Shown: positions 6,316-12,727 of the stretch, piece by piece
Numbering within the stretch: position 1 is the stretch's first letter
How the letters are laid out: every line of letters starts with the position of its first letter
NCBI GenBank assembly: GCA_036381335.1
Contig: DASVCZ010000044.1
Location: forward strand, 1-21,146
DNA from: DASVCZ01 sp036381335
GTDB lineage: Bacteria > Patescibacteriota > Microgenomatia > UBA1400 > PJMF01
DNA: 21,146 nucleotides
Direction: 5' to 3'
Translations under genes and position numbers: made by a program
The notes under the pieces: model-generated
The model's database searches: none
Told to the model about the DNA's origin: nothing
What the model saw: the letters and a program-made list of their open reading frames with translations, nothing else

Positions 6316-6321
6316 ATTTTA
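6316..6321 (-). promoter_or_regulatory. -10-like box before the 38-codon ORF and methyltransferase
   Basis: TAAAAT on the minus strand lies 8 nt before the ATG at 6307. It sits about 17 nt after the stop of the upstream peptidase gene and fits the leaderless pattern. No convincing -35. Confidence 0.35.
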
Positions 6322-6337
6322 ACAGAAAGAATTGCTT

Positions 6338-7330
6338 TTAAAGCATATCACTAAGGCTTTTAATGCTGCCTACCGTTGTTGCGCTTAAAATCGAGTTTTT
6401 AATTGCCTTGACTACCGCATCTTGAGCAGCCATACCGATCATGTCAGTTAAAGTTATTTCCGGAGTGTCAAATTTTAGCTGTTCGCCATCTTTTGACGAG
6501 ATTGCAAATACCACATCTCCATCCATGTTGGTGTGAATTGGATGAATGGCGCGAGCATAACCGTCATGAGTGAATTCGGCTACTTTCATAAGTTGGTTTT
6601 TGGACATAGCGACGTTGGTGGCAATCACAGTTAACGTTGTGTTGCCAGTTAAATCCATGCTGCCAGTCAGATGAGTAATTTTGTCACCTAAAGTCTCGTG
6701 TACTTGATGATAGCCACCAGCCTCAGAGTAGAACTGTTTAGTAATAGGGTTAACTACATCTCCTAGTGCGTTGGTGACGGTGAAGGCGGCTACGATGATG
6801 TCATGTGGTAGGTATGAGACTCCGATGCCAAAGCCACCTTTCATGAATTTACCCTTGTACCACTTGCCGACAGTTGCACCCGTGCCAACACCAACATTTC
6901 CTTGCTCGGGAAGTTCCTGACTTGCATTTGCAACAGCTTGCTTGCCTTCATCCTCAGAAGGACTTACGTTTTTACCAATGGCAATATCATAAATAACTGC
7001 ACCAGTTGTCCCAGGAATAAGCCCAGCTCTAGTTTTATTACCAATACCTTGTTTTGTAAGTGATTTCATAACACCTACCGCACTTGATAAGCCAAAAGTG
7101 CTTCCACCTGTAAGAACAACCGCATGCGCAATTTTTCCAGCTGCCTTGGGTTCAAATGCTGGAGTATTGAATGTCCCGGTGTTTGAGCCACGAATATCAA
7201 TGCCGATGTCCGCACCACTTTTGGATATAAAAGCGGTTAAGCCAGTTAAGCTATCTCTATCGGTGTAGTGTCCGATTTTGATACCAAGTCTCTGTAATAA
7301 GTCGGCTGGTAGTTCTGATTGTTTGTTCAT
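6338..7330 (-). CDS. P1/S58 (DmpA/NylC-like) self-processing peptidase
   Basis: This 330-aa protein belongs to the N-terminal-nucleophile family of DmpA-type aminopeptidases and NylC amidases, which cut themselves into two chains. Seen here are HAVVLTGGSTFGLSSAVGVM (about 69-88), LIPGTTGAVIYDI (about 104-116), and GNVGVGTGATVGKW. The block TGNTTLTVIATNVAMSK precedes HDGYARAIHPIHTNMDGDVVFA. By analogy with NylC, cleavage should fall between Asn230 and Thr231, leaving Thr231 as nucleophile. The substrate is unknown (small peptides or amides). No signal peptide, so cytoplasmic. The ATG overlaps the stop of the dehydrogenase gene (ATGA), so the two are translated together. The combination suggests a small catabolic unit. 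Confidence 0.88.
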   Translation of the reverse strand: MNKQSELPADLLQRLGIKIGHYTDRDSLTGLTAFISKSGADIGIDIRGSNTGTFNTPAFEPKAAGKIAHAVVLTGGSTFGLSSAVGVMKSLTKQGIGNKTRAGLIPGTTGAVIYDIAIGKNVSPSEDEGKQAVANASQELPEQGNVGVGTGATVGKWYKGKFMKGGFGIGVSYLPHDIIVAAFTVTNALGDVVNPITKQFYSEAGGYHQVHETLGDKITHLTGSMDLTGNTTLTVIATNVAMSKNQLMKVAEFTHDGYARAIHPIHTNMDGDVVFAISSKDGEQLKFDTPEITLTDMIGMAAQDAVVKAIKNSILSATTVGSIKSLSDML

Positions 7331-8316
7331 AACAAAGCCTCCAATTCAGCCATTAACTTTTCGCTCACAGCAATTTCACCCTTTTCAAGGTTTCGTTGGC
7401 GTTTGTAATATGACTGCTCTCCTGGAAAGAAAACCTCAGTGAAGCCTTTCGCTTTTGGAGTAGATTTAAGTTCATTGATGGCAGCTTGGACATCGTTTTT
7501 GAAGGCATTGATATCTCTAAAGAACCCAGGGTTAATCAAGATATAGAATGATCCCCAGCCACCATCTACAGCACCACCAACTCTTGAGTTACTTAGAGCA
7601 CCGCCTAGGAGCTCAACCATAAAAGCTAGCCCTGATCCTTTGTGTCCAGCTATGGGTAAGATACCTCCTTCCATAGCTTTAGCAGGATCAACAGTGAGGT
7701 TACCTTCAGCATCTATAGCCACGCCTTCTTTGATTGTTCGACCTTCAGTCTTGGCAAGCATTATGTCACCCCAAGTTGTTTGGGAAGAAGCCATATCAAG
7801 AACAACTGGTATCTTGTGAGCGGGAATAGAAATTGTAAGGGGATCAGTTCCCCAAATACCTTTGGTTGTTCCGTGAGGTACTAACCCGCCAGGTGAATTA
7901 TGGAAACCAACAAAGATTAAGTCTTGCTCAGCAGCGCGACGGGCGTAGTCACCTATATACCCTGATGCATACTCTATATCTTTAATAGCCACTGCTAATA
8001 TGCCAGACTTCTTTGCTTTTTCTATTGTCGTTTCGAGCGATTTATAAAGCGCGTAAAAACCCGGCTTGTGTTTAGCATTGAAGTGAATAGAGCCTGGATG
8101 CTCACTAATTACCTCGAGATCTTCATTTGTAACTTTAATGTTTCCTGCTTTTACATTGCGAGCAATTGCTGGTAGTCTGATAAGTCCATGTGTTTTTCTC
8201 TCTACGAGTTCAGCTTCAATGAGGTTTTGGGTGATAAGTGCTGACTCTTGTTCTCTAAAGCCCAGCTTCGAAAGGATTTTATTGGAAAGTGACTGAGCGT
8301 CACTAAGTAAATGACG
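7327..8316 (-). CDS. Ldh2-type malate/lactate dehydrogenase, start codon unresolved
   Basis: The frame is open from 8316 to 7327 (329 codons), the normal family length. It shows the N-terminal helix and His motif AELVERKTHGLIRLPAIARN, then NSPGG, GTDPLTISIPAHKIPVVLDMASSQTTWG, and GHKGSGLAFMVELLGGALSNSRVGG, all typical of Ldh2/YlbC NAD(P)-dependent 2-hydroxyacid dehydrogenases. A GTG at 7992 would discard the first 107 residues, including the conserved T-H-G, so I reject it. Upstream, the frame closes at a TAG (8317-8319), and no ATG, GTG or TTG lies between that and the conserved region. Either a rare start codon is used, a frameshift joins it to the overlapping membrane-protein gene, or the 5' end is damaged. 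The 3' end is coupled to the peptidase gene. Confidence 0.72.
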   Translation of the reverse strand, partial: RHLLSDAQSLSNKILSKLGFREQESALITQNLIEAELVERKTHGLIRLPAIARNVKAGNIKVTNEDLEVISEHPGSIHFNAKHKPGFYALYKSLETTIEKAKKSGILAVAIKDIEYASGYIGDYARRAAEQDLIFVGFHNSPGGLVPHGTTKGIWGTDPLTISIPAHKIPVVLDMASSQTTWGDIMLAKTEGRTIKEGVAIDAEGNLTVDPAKAMEGGILPIAGHKGSGLAFMVELLGGALSNSRVGGAVDGGWGSFYILINPGFFRDINAFKNDVQAAINELKSTPKAKGFTEVFFPGEQSYYKRQRNLEKGEIAVSEKLMAELEALL

Positions 8317-8483
8317 CTAACAAATCCAATCAACCAAACAAGCAAATCTCCTGGAGTTACAAAGATAGCTTGCGTATTTAAGCCAAGTAGATAATGGTAA
8401 AGTCCTCGAACTAGTTGAAGTAAAATAAATAAGCCCAGACCTTTAGAAAAACCTATCAAGTATGGTTTGAGCTGATTTTTCAT
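8202..8483 (-). CDS. small two-TM membrane protein overlapping the Ldh2-type gene
   Basis: This 93-aa protein, starting MKNQLKPYLIGFSKG, has two membrane segments: about 8-30 (GLGLFILLQLVRGLYHYLLG) and about 41-62 (LLVWLIGFVSVIYLVTL). It has no recognised family. I choose the ATG at 8483 over one 33 nt upstream because TATAAT stands 9 nt before it. The last 38 codons lie out of frame on top of the first part of the Ldh2-type frame (115 nt overlap), unusually long for bacteria. The tail after the second membrane segment may therefore be an accidental extension. Confidence 0.55.
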   Translation of the reverse strand: MKNQLKPYLIGFSKGLGLFILLQLVRGLYHYLLGLNTQAIFVTPGDLLVWLIGFVSVIYLVTLSHFPIKSFRSWALENKSQHLSPKTSLKLNS

Positions 8484-8492
8484 CTGTCTTGA

Positions 8493-8498
8493 ATTATA
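8493..8498 (-). promoter_or_regulatory. extended -10 promoter of the membrane protein-Ldh2-peptidase operon
   Basis: TGGTATAAT (TATAAT at 8493-8498) is an extended -10 on the minus strand, ending 9 nt before the ATG at 8483. No Shine-Dalgarno follows, so the mRNA is probably almost leaderless. No -35 at normal spacing. Confidence 0.5.
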
Positions 8499-8579
8499 CC
8501 AAAAACAATAGTTCAAACTACAGAAATTTTAGAAGCAAGAATTTTTAACAGTAAAAATAATGATAAATCAATACTTTTG

Positions 8580-8655
8580 GGTGGCTGACGGGACTCGAAC
8601 CCGCGACTTTCTCCTTCACAGGGAGACGCTCTAAACCAACTGAGCTACAGCCACC
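8580..8655 (-). tRNA. tRNA-His (GUG)
   Basis: The minus strand folds into a full cloverleaf. The acceptor is GTGGCTG/CAGCCAC, the D arm contains AGCTCAGTTGGTTTAGAGC, and the anticodon arm is TCTCC-CTGTGAA-GGAGA with anticodon GTG. The T arm carries GGTTCGAGTCC. The base before the acceptor is G (8655) and the discriminator is C (8580), the G-1:C73 pair required by histidyl-tRNA synthetase. CCA is not encoded. It lies 18 nt downstream of tRNA-Arg on the same strand. Confidence 0.96.
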
Positions 8656-8673
8656 ATTTTTGTTGTCACCTAG

Positions 8674-8745
8674 TGCGCCCACTAGGAATCGAACCTAGAT
8701 TATCTGCTTAGAAGGCAGACGTTCTATCCGTTGAACTATAGGCGC
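8674..8745 (-). tRNA. tRNA-Arg (UCU)
   Basis: The minus strand gives acceptor GCGCCTA/TGGGCGC (one G-T pair), discriminator A, D arm GTTCAACGGATAGAAC, and anticodon arm TCTGC-CTTCTAA-GCAGA with anticodon TCT. The T arm is CTAGG-TTCGATT-CCTAG. It reads AGA/AGG codons. CCA is not encoded. It is the first of two tRNAs behind a clear promoter. Confidence 0.96.
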
Positions 8746-8761
8746 CTATTATAGAGCCTCT

Positions 8762-8790
8762 ATTATACGGGGACCAGGTGTGAATGTCTA
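8762..8790 (-). promoter_or_regulatory. promoter of the tRNA-Arg/tRNA-His pair
   Basis: On the minus strand TAGACA (8785-8790), a 17-nt spacer, then TATAAT (8762-8767), preceded by CG. The predicted start is about 10 nt before tRNA-Arg. A second TATAAT (8748-8753) is only 2 nt from the mature 5' end and is probably not a working -10. Confidence 0.7.
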
Positions 8791-8803
8791 TTAATCTAAG
8801 ACA

Positions 8804-9283
8804 CTAGTTATTTAGCCACTCTACATACGTGCAGCCAAAAGGCTCTCGTAAATCTCGATTCCAGCCTGCCGTGGAACACTTCTTCATTTTTTTGCCTTTA
8901 GCTGTAGTAAACAAGACTAGCTTTTCCCCACACTGAGGGCATTCTTCGTCAAGTTCTTTGGTGGATCCATTCAACCACTCCACGTAGTCACAGCCTGTAG
9001 CCACTCCCTGTTCTCTATCCCAGACACTCTTACTGCACTTTTTCATCTTTTTACCCGTACGGGTGGTCTGCAGGACTAGTGGAGCCCCACACTTAGGACA
9101 TGTTTCATCAAGTGGTTTTGGTTCCGCATTCAGCCATTTAACGTACTCACAACCCTCGGCTTTGCGAGTTTCAGGGTTCCAACTGCCCCGGGAGCAGCGT
9201 TGGAGTCTTTTTCCCGAAGGAGTTTCCTCGGGCTCCTTTAACGGTGACTTACAAATAGGACATAGATCTTGAACGTCAGTCAT
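8804..9283 (-). CDS. protein of three tandem zinc-ribbon repeats
   Basis: This 159-aa protein is made of three near-identical modules of about 53 residues. Each has four cysteines: C8, C11, C30, C45; C62, C65, C83, C98; C115, C118, C136, C151. The pattern is C-P-x-C, then a strand with G-K-(K/R)-(M/L)-(K/Q)-(K/R)-C-S, then a tryptophan, then G-C-x-Y-V-(E/K)-W-L-N. It recalls the C4 zinc fingers at the end of topoisomerase I, but the third-to-fourth Cys spacing is 14 residues and the W...YVEWLN part is unusual. It probably binds nucleic acid or zinc. The ATG follows the stop of the upstream peptidase by 1 nt (TAAGATG), with GAAAGAGAG nearby as a possible Shine-Dalgarno. Confidence 0.85.
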   Translation of the reverse strand: MTDVQDLCPICKSPLKEPEETPSGKRLQRCSRGSWNPETRKAEGCEYVKWLNAEPKPLDETCPKCGAPLVLQTTRTGKKMKKCSKSVWDREQGVATGCDYVEWLNGSTKELDEECPQCGEKLVLFTTAKGKKMKKCSTAGWNRDLREPFGCTYVEWLNN

Positions 9284-9284
9284 C

Positions 9285-9935
9285 TTACTCTCTTTCAGTT
9301 AAAATATGTAATTTATCTGGCAACATCATGCCAATTTCGGAAGGAAAAGTGGCTTCCCGGGGAGCAACCAAGAACATTAAATGGTTAGTTCTGGTCACAA
9401 TTTCTTCACCTGTGCTTGGGTCCACATCGTTGGCTACATCCCACCAGCGTTGTTCAAACCACTGCAGTGAAAAAATCCGAGGGGATTTGGCGTACTCAGA
9501 ATAAGGATCGGAAATCACGATCATATCTTTAGAGATATTAATATCGATCACGACACTGTAATGACCATGGTCACTTTCCGAATCACTGGCAGCTTCTTCC
9601 TCGGGTGTGTCATAAAACAATCCCTGCCAGTTAACCGCTACTGGCCAGTGATGGGTGTGAATCAAAGTCTCAAGATCGTGGCGGCAGCCATACTGCTTAA
9701 ACCAAAATTGCAGATGAGGCGCCAGTTTAGTGACGGCTTGAGCCAGCTCAGTGGGGCGAGTCCCATCTTCAAAGATGTTATGGACTCCAGCGGCTTCGAC
9801 GATTTGATCTTGGGTCACCGAGACGTTAAGGTTGTAGAGCAGTGACTGCATGACAGCTGGACCACAATGGGAATCAGTCTGTTGGATCCGATTGGGCAAG
9901 AAGATGGTAGAGATAGAGTGATTAAGGTTGTTCAT
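9285..9935 (-). CDS. C39-like papain-fold cysteine peptidase
   Basis: This 216-aa protein has QQTDSHCGPAVMQSLLYNL near the N terminus, giving an oxyanion Gln19 and nucleophile Cys24. SDHGHYSVVIDI follows (His125 as base), then ISDPYS (Asp143). This order of Q, C, H and D is that of peptidase C39 and C39-like proteins. No signal peptide or transporter domain is attached, so it is not a standard bacteriocin ABC-transporter peptidase. The substrate is unknown. It overlaps the GNAT-like gene by 14 nt and is followed at 1 nt by the zinc-ribbon gene. Confidence 0.8.
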   Translation of the reverse strand: MNNLNHSISTIFLPNRIQQTDSHCGPAVMQSLLYNLNVSVTQDQIVEAAGVHNIFEDGTRPTELAQAVTKLAPHLQFWFKQYGCRHDLETLIHTHHWPVAVNWQGLFYDTPEEEAASDSESDHGHYSVVIDINISKDMIVISDPYSEYAKSPRIFSLQWFEQRWWDVANDVDPSTGEEIVTRTNHLMFLVAPREATFPSEIGMMLPDKLHILTERE

Positions 9936-10677
9936 TTTGCTTTAATGTTTCGATAAGTCGTTCTCGGACCTTTTTTTGGAGGAGACGCCAATTTAAGAAG
10001 TAAAGCTCAGCTTCTTCGGGTGAGTCGGCATCGTACTTCATCCGGCCACGCCAGACAAAGCCAGAGGCTTCTAAGGTGCGATAGGCGTTGGTATTGCCTT
10101 GCTCGACAAAGGCGAAGATCTGCACTTCTGGCCGGTCTGGAGAGTCCAAAAGCGTCTTTACCTGGAGGCAGCTTTGGCGAAGGGCACTAGACATCAATCC
10201 AGAACCAGATTGGACTCCGTAACGCAAGGGCCTGACCGCAAAACTGACCTCGAGTACATACCGCTCTCCAGTTGCAGGTGCCAAAAAACCTTGTTTTTCC
10301 ATTCTCTTAACCCTAAACTTCTCTTCTCGCTCTGAGTAGAGATAGACAAAGCCACGGACGTACTCCATCTCTTTTGGGTCTGTGACTCGAGCGTCTAAAA
10401 CGGCAAACAGAAAAGAAGTATTGGTAGCAGTCCCCGCCCATTCTCGATATTCAGTTTTAGATAACTGACGGGCGTCATCCATAAAACGTTTGACTTGTTT
10501 TCCCTTGAGGATTTCCCGCATAGCAGCCAGATCTGCTTCCGAGTGGGGGTCAAAAAAGCGAATGGCCGCTGCTTGCCCAGGCGTATGGCTGACGTCTTTT
10601 AAAGGGTGAGCTGCCAGATCAGAAGCTTTTACACCTCGAGGTACATATGGTTTGGCGTAAATAGGTCGGAATGACAT
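9922..10677 (-). CDS. GNAT-fold acetyltransferase-like protein
   Basis: This 251-aa soluble protein has a C-terminal half of GNAT appearance: a strand RYVLEVSFAVRP, then RYGVQSGSGLMSSALRQSCLQV where the acetyl-CoA loop would be. EVQIFAFVEQGNTNAYRTLEASGFVWRGRMKY follows, containing the typical 'N-x-x-A-x-R-x-L-E-x-x-G-F' ending. The first 40 residues look like a disordered leader. The acetyl-CoA loop is not a perfect R/Q-x-x-G-x-G/A (here VQSGSGL). The acceptor is unknown. It heads a three-gene operon with the cysteine peptidase and zinc-ribbon proteins. A TATAAT lies 17 nt upstream of the ATG with no Shine-Dalgarno. Confidence 0.72.
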   Translation of the reverse strand: MSFRPIYAKPYVPRGVKASDLAAHPLKDVSHTPGQAAAIRFFDPHSEADLAAMREILKGKQVKRFMDDARQLSKTEYREWAGTATNTSFLFAVLDARVTDPKEMEYVRGFVYLYSEREEKFRVKRMEKQGFLAPATGERYVLEVSFAVRPLRYGVQSGSGLMSSALRQSCLQVKTLLDSPDRPEVQIFAFVEQGNTNAYRTLEASGFVWRGRMKYDADSPEEAELYFLNWRLLQKKVRERLIETLKQNEQP

Positions 10678-10694
10678 AGGTAGACTAAGAGGTC

Positions 10695-10700
10695 ATTATA
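10695..10700 (-). promoter_or_regulatory. -10 box of the GNAT-C39-zinc-ribbon operon
   Basis: TATAAT on the minus strand, 17 nt before the ATG at 10677, predicts a leader of about 10 nt with no Shine-Dalgarno. No clear -35. Confidence 0.4.
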
Positions 10701-10730
10701 ATATGCTTCGGAAAGGTGGGAAATGAGAGA

Positions 10731-11177
10731 TTATAGTTTTTTTTCACCTTTGACCAGTAGTTTGGCTAGCTGATCACACACCTCAACAAAAGTTGCTAGC
10801 TGCTTCTGCTCAACCTGTCCATACAATTGTTTTTCCATTTGCTTTAGGACATCGATCGCACCCATGATGACGTTCTTGCCCGCTTTAGTAAGCTGAAGTG
10901 TGTTTTTTCGACGATTTTGAGGGTCTGGAGTTCGGCTTAAAAAGCCTTTGATACTCAACGTGTGAACTACTTTACTAATGGCGGCTCCGGTCAAATTTAA
11001 GGTGGCTGCCAGTTCCACTTGGGATTGTTGGCCACATTCATGTAGCACAATCAAGATCATAAACTGGGAGTGTGTCAGATTGTATTTTTTGCCTAATAGT
11101 TGATCAGCACTCTTCATTAACAAGAGTGATAACTTGACTACGTGAGGCGAATAAAAGGTATTTCCCAGCAATTTCAT
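10731..11177 (-). CDS. MarR-family transcriptional regulator
   Basis: This 148-aa winged-helix protein dimerises on DNA and usually loses affinity on binding a small ligand. Visible are the dimerisation helix, the helix-turn-helix (HSQFMILIVLHECGQQSQVELAATLNLTGAAISKVVHTL) and the wing with D-P-Q-N-R-R-K-N, matching the usual D-x-R-(A/S)-x-x-(V/L) region. I start at ATG 11177 (MKLLGN), since an ATG 12 nt upstream falls inside the TATGAT box. It diverges from the RND efflux operon, and an inverted repeat between them overlaps the efflux promoter and abuts its own. It is therefore most likely the autoregulated repressor of that operon. Confidence 0.92.
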   Translation of the reverse strand: MKLLGNTFYSPHVVKLSLLLMKSADQLLGKKYNLTHSQFMILIVLHECGQQSQVELAATLNLTGAAISKVVHTLSIKGFLSRTPDPQNRRKNTLQLTKAGKNVIMGAIDVLKQMEKQLYGQVEQKQLATFVEVCDQLAKLLVKGEKKL

Positions 11178-11184
11178 ACCCAGT

Positions 11185-11224
11185 ATCATAACATATTGAC
11201 AATTAACCAGTTAATGATTATAGT
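11185..11224. promoter_or_regulatory. divergent marR / efflux promoters with a MarR-type operator
   Basis: Plus strand: TTGACA (11196-11201), a 17-nt spacer, TATAGT (11219-11224), a near-consensus promoter for the efflux operon. Most of that spacer is a perfect inverted repeat, ATTAAC-CA-GTTAAT (11202-11215). Minus strand: TATGAT (11185-11190) lies 7 nt before the marR ATG, and the repeat covers the region where its -35 would be. A bound MarR dimer would block both promoters. Confidence 0.75.
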
Positions 11225-11261
11225 AATCACTTCGATCACATTTGTAATAGAAACGCACGCT

Positions 11262-12725
11262 ATGTTCAAATTTACTCGGATATCACTTACTCCAGTTAAG
11301 CAATTTACTCTAACCGCGGCCACTTCGTCCTGGAGCAGATTTCGCCGGACAGTTAAAACGTGGCCTCTCCTCAGCTTCTTTTCGGCCTTAGTTATTTTGC
11401 TGGCACTTCTGATTGTGGTGCGCATTTTGGGTACTCCAGATCAAGTAGTGGAAGAAACCGTAATTGAGCCTAAGGCTGTCAGAACCTACCAAATTGGAGC
11501 GGCTCCGACGATTACTGTTCAAGCCAAAGCTGAAAAAACAGGAGTAGTGACCATCATGGCGCAGACAGCCGGCGTGGTCCAAGAAATTAAAGCCTTTGAA
11601 GGTGATGCTGTCAGTGCTAATAAAGTAGTAGTCAGTATGGCCAGCACCTACGGTGGAGCTAACTCGGCCAGCGTTCAAAAACAAATTGCACTCAAGAGTT
11701 ATGAAAATGCCCGCACGACGTTTGATACTCAGTTGGAGTTAATTAATAAACGTCGACAGCTGGCTGAGCAGACGGATCAGAATACTGACCAATTACAAAA
11801 CATATCCCAAGATACTCTAGGTCGAACCCGTGACCAACTGGCACTCAACGAAAATATTTTGAGTCTTATCGACGATCAACTCGAGGAATTAGAAGCCACA
11901 TTACCCGCCGATGACCCTCTGATTTTGGCTACCAAACAGCAAAAAGCTCAAGCGCTAGCGGCTGTGAATGGTCTCAAAGATTCAGTCGCCAACCTAGATT
12001 ACACTACCAATGATGATAATCCTCCCACTCAGCTTTCCAATTTGAGTCGGGACATTGCCCTCAAGGGTCTAGAGTTAGAAGAAAAGGGTCTGCAGCTGTC
12101 GTTAGAAATTGCTCACTTAAATCTGAAGCTGGCTCGAATTGGCGAAGCTCTCTATTATCCCCAAGCTCCTTTTGCTGGGACTGTGGAGCGAGTCTATGTT
12201 AAGCCAGGCCAATTGGTTCAGCCTGGTACTCCGTTGATGGCCATCGCTGGCGGTGAACAGACAATGAAAGTGGTGGCTCTAGTCAGTGCCGATGTTGCCA
12301 AAAAGGTCAGCCGCTACGATACCAGCCGCTTATACTTACCAATGGGGGCAATTGACCAAGTGCCGCAGTACGTGGCCACAGAACCCACTGACGGCAACCT
12401 CTTTGCCATCACCTGGTGCCAACTTGATTCTTTCAGCAATCAACTTTCAGAAAATGAGTATATTAACGTTGATATTCCGGTCGGGTACCAGGAAACATTA
12501 GCGGCTACCCCATTTTTACCTATTGATAGCGTGTATCAAACTCAAGATGAAGCCTATGTTTTTGTCTTACAAGGCGAAGACGGCACGGGAGTGGTGGAGA
12601 GTCGTCAAGTCGAGTTGGGTCCGGTCTACGGCAGCTATGTTCAAATCGAAGAAGGCATCTCTGCTGGTGACGAAGTGATTTTAGACCGAACGGTGATTAC
12701 TGGTGACCACGTAAGGCGAATCTAG
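11262..12725 (+). CDS. membrane-fusion (periplasmic adaptor-like) subunit of an RND efflux pump
   Basis: This 487-aa HlyD/AcrA-family protein has a short cytoplasmic N terminus and one membrane anchor (about 34-56, PLLSFFSALVILLALLIVVRIL). A first half-lipoyl segment follows (GVVQEIKAFEGDAVSANKVV), then a long alpha-helical hairpin (about 145-285). The second half-lipoyl segment is APFAGTVERVYVKPGQLVQPGTPLMAI, and beta-barrel and proximal domains end at GDEVILDRTVITGDHV. I start it at MFKFTR (11262), not at an in-frame ATG at 11142 that lies inside marR. The stop is 2 nt before the transporter ATG. No outer-membrane factor is encoded nearby, so in a single-membrane cell it would work outside the cytoplasmic membrane. 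Confidence 0.9.
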   Translation: MFKFTRISLTPVKQFTLTAATSSWSRFRRTVKTWPLLSFFSALVILLALLIVVRILGTPDQVVEETVIEPKAVRTYQIGAAPTITVQAKAEKTGVVTIMAQTAGVVQEIKAFEGDAVSANKVVVSMASTYGGANSASVQKQIALKSYENARTTFDTQLELINKRRQLAEQTDQNTDQLQNISQDTLGRTRDQLALNENILSLIDDQLEELEATLPADDPLILATKQQKAQALAAVNGLKDSVANLDYTTNDDNPPTQLSNLSRDIALKGLELEEKGLQLSLEIAHLNLKLARIGEALYYPQAPFAGTVERVYVKPGQLVQPGTPLMAIAGGEQTMKVVALVSADVAKKVSRYDTSRLYLPMGAIDQVPQYVATEPTDGNLFAITWCQLDSFSNQLSENEYINVDIPVGYQETLAATPFLPIDSVYQTQDEAYVFVLQGEDGTGVVESRQVELGPVYGSYVQIEEGISAGDEVILDRTVITGDHVRRI

Positions 12726-12727
12726 GC

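Noticed and set aside
7327..7992. Short Ldh2 gene starting at GTG 7992
   Set aside because: The same frame continues upstream with conserved Ldh2 N-terminal sequence, including the T-H-G motif; the short form would lose 107 needed residues.
8748..8753. Second TATAAT before tRNA-Arg as the real promoter
   Set aside because: It ends 2 nt from the mature tRNA 5' end, so transcription would begin inside the tRNA.
8764..8804. TGTCT/AGACA hairpin as terminator of the zinc-ribbon gene
   Set aside because: The stem is only 5 bp with a 9-nt loop and no T-tract, and its arm is better explained as the tRNA promoter -35.
11142..11261. Extended N terminus of the membrane-fusion protein from ATG 11142
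   Set aside because: It lies over the start of marR, the operator and the promoter; MFKFTR at 11262 gives a normal adaptor N terminus downstream of the promoter.
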